NCBI GenBank assembly: GCA_027186245.1
Contig: CP114490.1
Location: 387,001-451,000, forward strand
Source: Coriaria nepalensis
Lineage: Eukaryota; Streptophyta; Magnoliopsida; Cucurbitales; Coriariaceae
Length of the DNA stretch: 64,000 nt
Direction: 5' to 3'
The position numbers were made by a program, and so were the translations under genes. The first letter of the stretch is position 1, and each line of letters starts with the position of its first letter. Positions 63,393 through 64,000 of the stretch are shown piece by piece. A model generated the notes under the pieces. It searched no databases, had not been told where the DNA came from, and saw only the letters and a list, made by a program, of their open reading frames with translations.

Positions 63393-63895
63393 ATCTTTTC
63401 TAATGTCTAACTTTCTTTGTTTGTGTCGTATTTTTCTATCACTGGATGATGGGATCTTAGTCATCCCCACTACTGCTGATCCTCCATTCAAAGCTTAAAC
63501 GATATTTTTTTTTCATCTTGTTCAATTATGTATTCATTTCCTTATAAGTCTACATATTCGTACATATTATAAATAATGAATACTTAGGTCTGTACCTGGG
63601 TAGTTGGGAGTTGGGGTGGGCCCAGCCTGAAGGAACAAAAGGCCAGCTCAAAATTCTGTTTTGTAACTGACTGGAGTTCATGGCGGGGCCGTTTGTTCAG
63701 GTGCAGACACATCCAGAAACACTTGTCCATCTCTCTCCCGCGGCATTTTCTCAAGTCTAATTTCGACCCCGAGAATCGGTCAATCAATCCAACGGCTGAT
63801 AATATAGCAAACGAAACTCTTAACGTGCCATGCATGACAAACGTCCCAGACCTAAGTACGCCTGTTTTTTTCTGATCGTGCAGTCACTGGTCGCC

Positions 63896-63943
63896 CACTC
63901 ACTCACTCACTCACTCACTCACTCACTCACTCACTCACTCACC
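63896..63943. repeat. (CACT)n microsatellite, about 12 copies
   Basis: Perfect tetranucleotide array close to the right edge. Confidence 0.95.
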
Positions 63944-64000
63944 CATTTCGCACTTTAGAACAGATAATAAAAATGTTAATAAAATCTTCTTATTGATTAA

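Larger units (their letters stand above)
61783..64000. other. actin-remnant leader and intergenic DNA
   Basis: 61797-62270 fits the actin 5' UTR intron. The rest is AT-rich with poly-T near 63220, a (GTAT)n array and a (CACT)n array at the right edge. No gene was recognised. Confidence 0.5.

Noticed and set aside
63270..63491. Minus-strand frame with repeated His-Thr-Tyr-Ile
   Set aside because: Artefact of the (GTAT)n repeat.

Overview
This is plant nuclear DNA, almost certainly from a core eudicot. Genes are interrupted by short GT-AG introns, intergenic DNA is AT-rich and full of (AT)n, (AAAT)n and (CT)n microsatellites, and every recognisable gene belongs to a flowering-plant family. No rRNA, tRNA, intact transposon, organellar or bacterial gene was seen. 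All exon maps below come from reading splice sites and phases by eye, not from transcripts.

Layout, left to right: (1) 3' end of an FTIP1-like MCTP gene (+, cut by the window edge). (2) TGA10-like bZIP/DOG1 transcription factor (-, 11 exons). (3) A gene-poor 4.7 kb stretch. (4) Intact MCTP3/4-type C2-domain protein (-, one coding exon). (5) TBCC-domain protein of the TBCCD1 type (+, 9 exons). (6) CDK5RAP3/C53 homolog (+, 10 exons) with ATG8-binding-like motifs. (7) SPL9/15-type SBP-box factor (-) with a miR156 target site. (8) A decayed MYB-CC gene (-). (9) DUF761 protein (+). (10) A small basic mitochondrial-type protein (+). (11) A CLE-like peptide precursor (-). (12) A decayed EMSY-LIKE gene (+). 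(13) PIE1, the SWR1-complex ATPase (+, 20 coding exons, about 2064 aa). (14) CCCH-KH RNA-binding protein (+). (15) VQ-motif protein (+). (16) Clade D PP2C (+). (17) A decayed, intron-containing actin gene (-).

The main pattern is gene order. From memory of Arabidopsis locus numbers (to be verified), one set of genes runs in strictly descending order along At5g06850-At5g06750 (FTIP1, TGA10, C53, MYB-CC, EML2, CCCH-KH, PP2C). A second, interleaved set runs in ascending order along At3g57880-At3g58000 (MCTP3, TBCC protein, SPL15, DUF761, VQ25), with a duplicate around At2g421xx-423xx. EML, CCCH-KH, PIE1 and actin also have relatives near At3g121xx-128xx. The window therefore looks like a less fractionated version of an ancestral block whose genes were split between duplicated Arabidopsis segments. 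Three genes here (MYB-CC, EML, actin) are themselves decaying in place with introns retained.

The genes do not form an obvious pathway or metabolic cluster. Several bear on flowering and meristem fate (FTIP/MCTP, SPL9/15, PIE1, TGA10), but this neighbourhood is best explained by ancestral synteny. I found no convincing new multi-gene system. The most unusual single items are the altered CLE-like peptide, the three in-place pseudogenes, a GC-AG intron in PIE1 and the interleaved collinearity.
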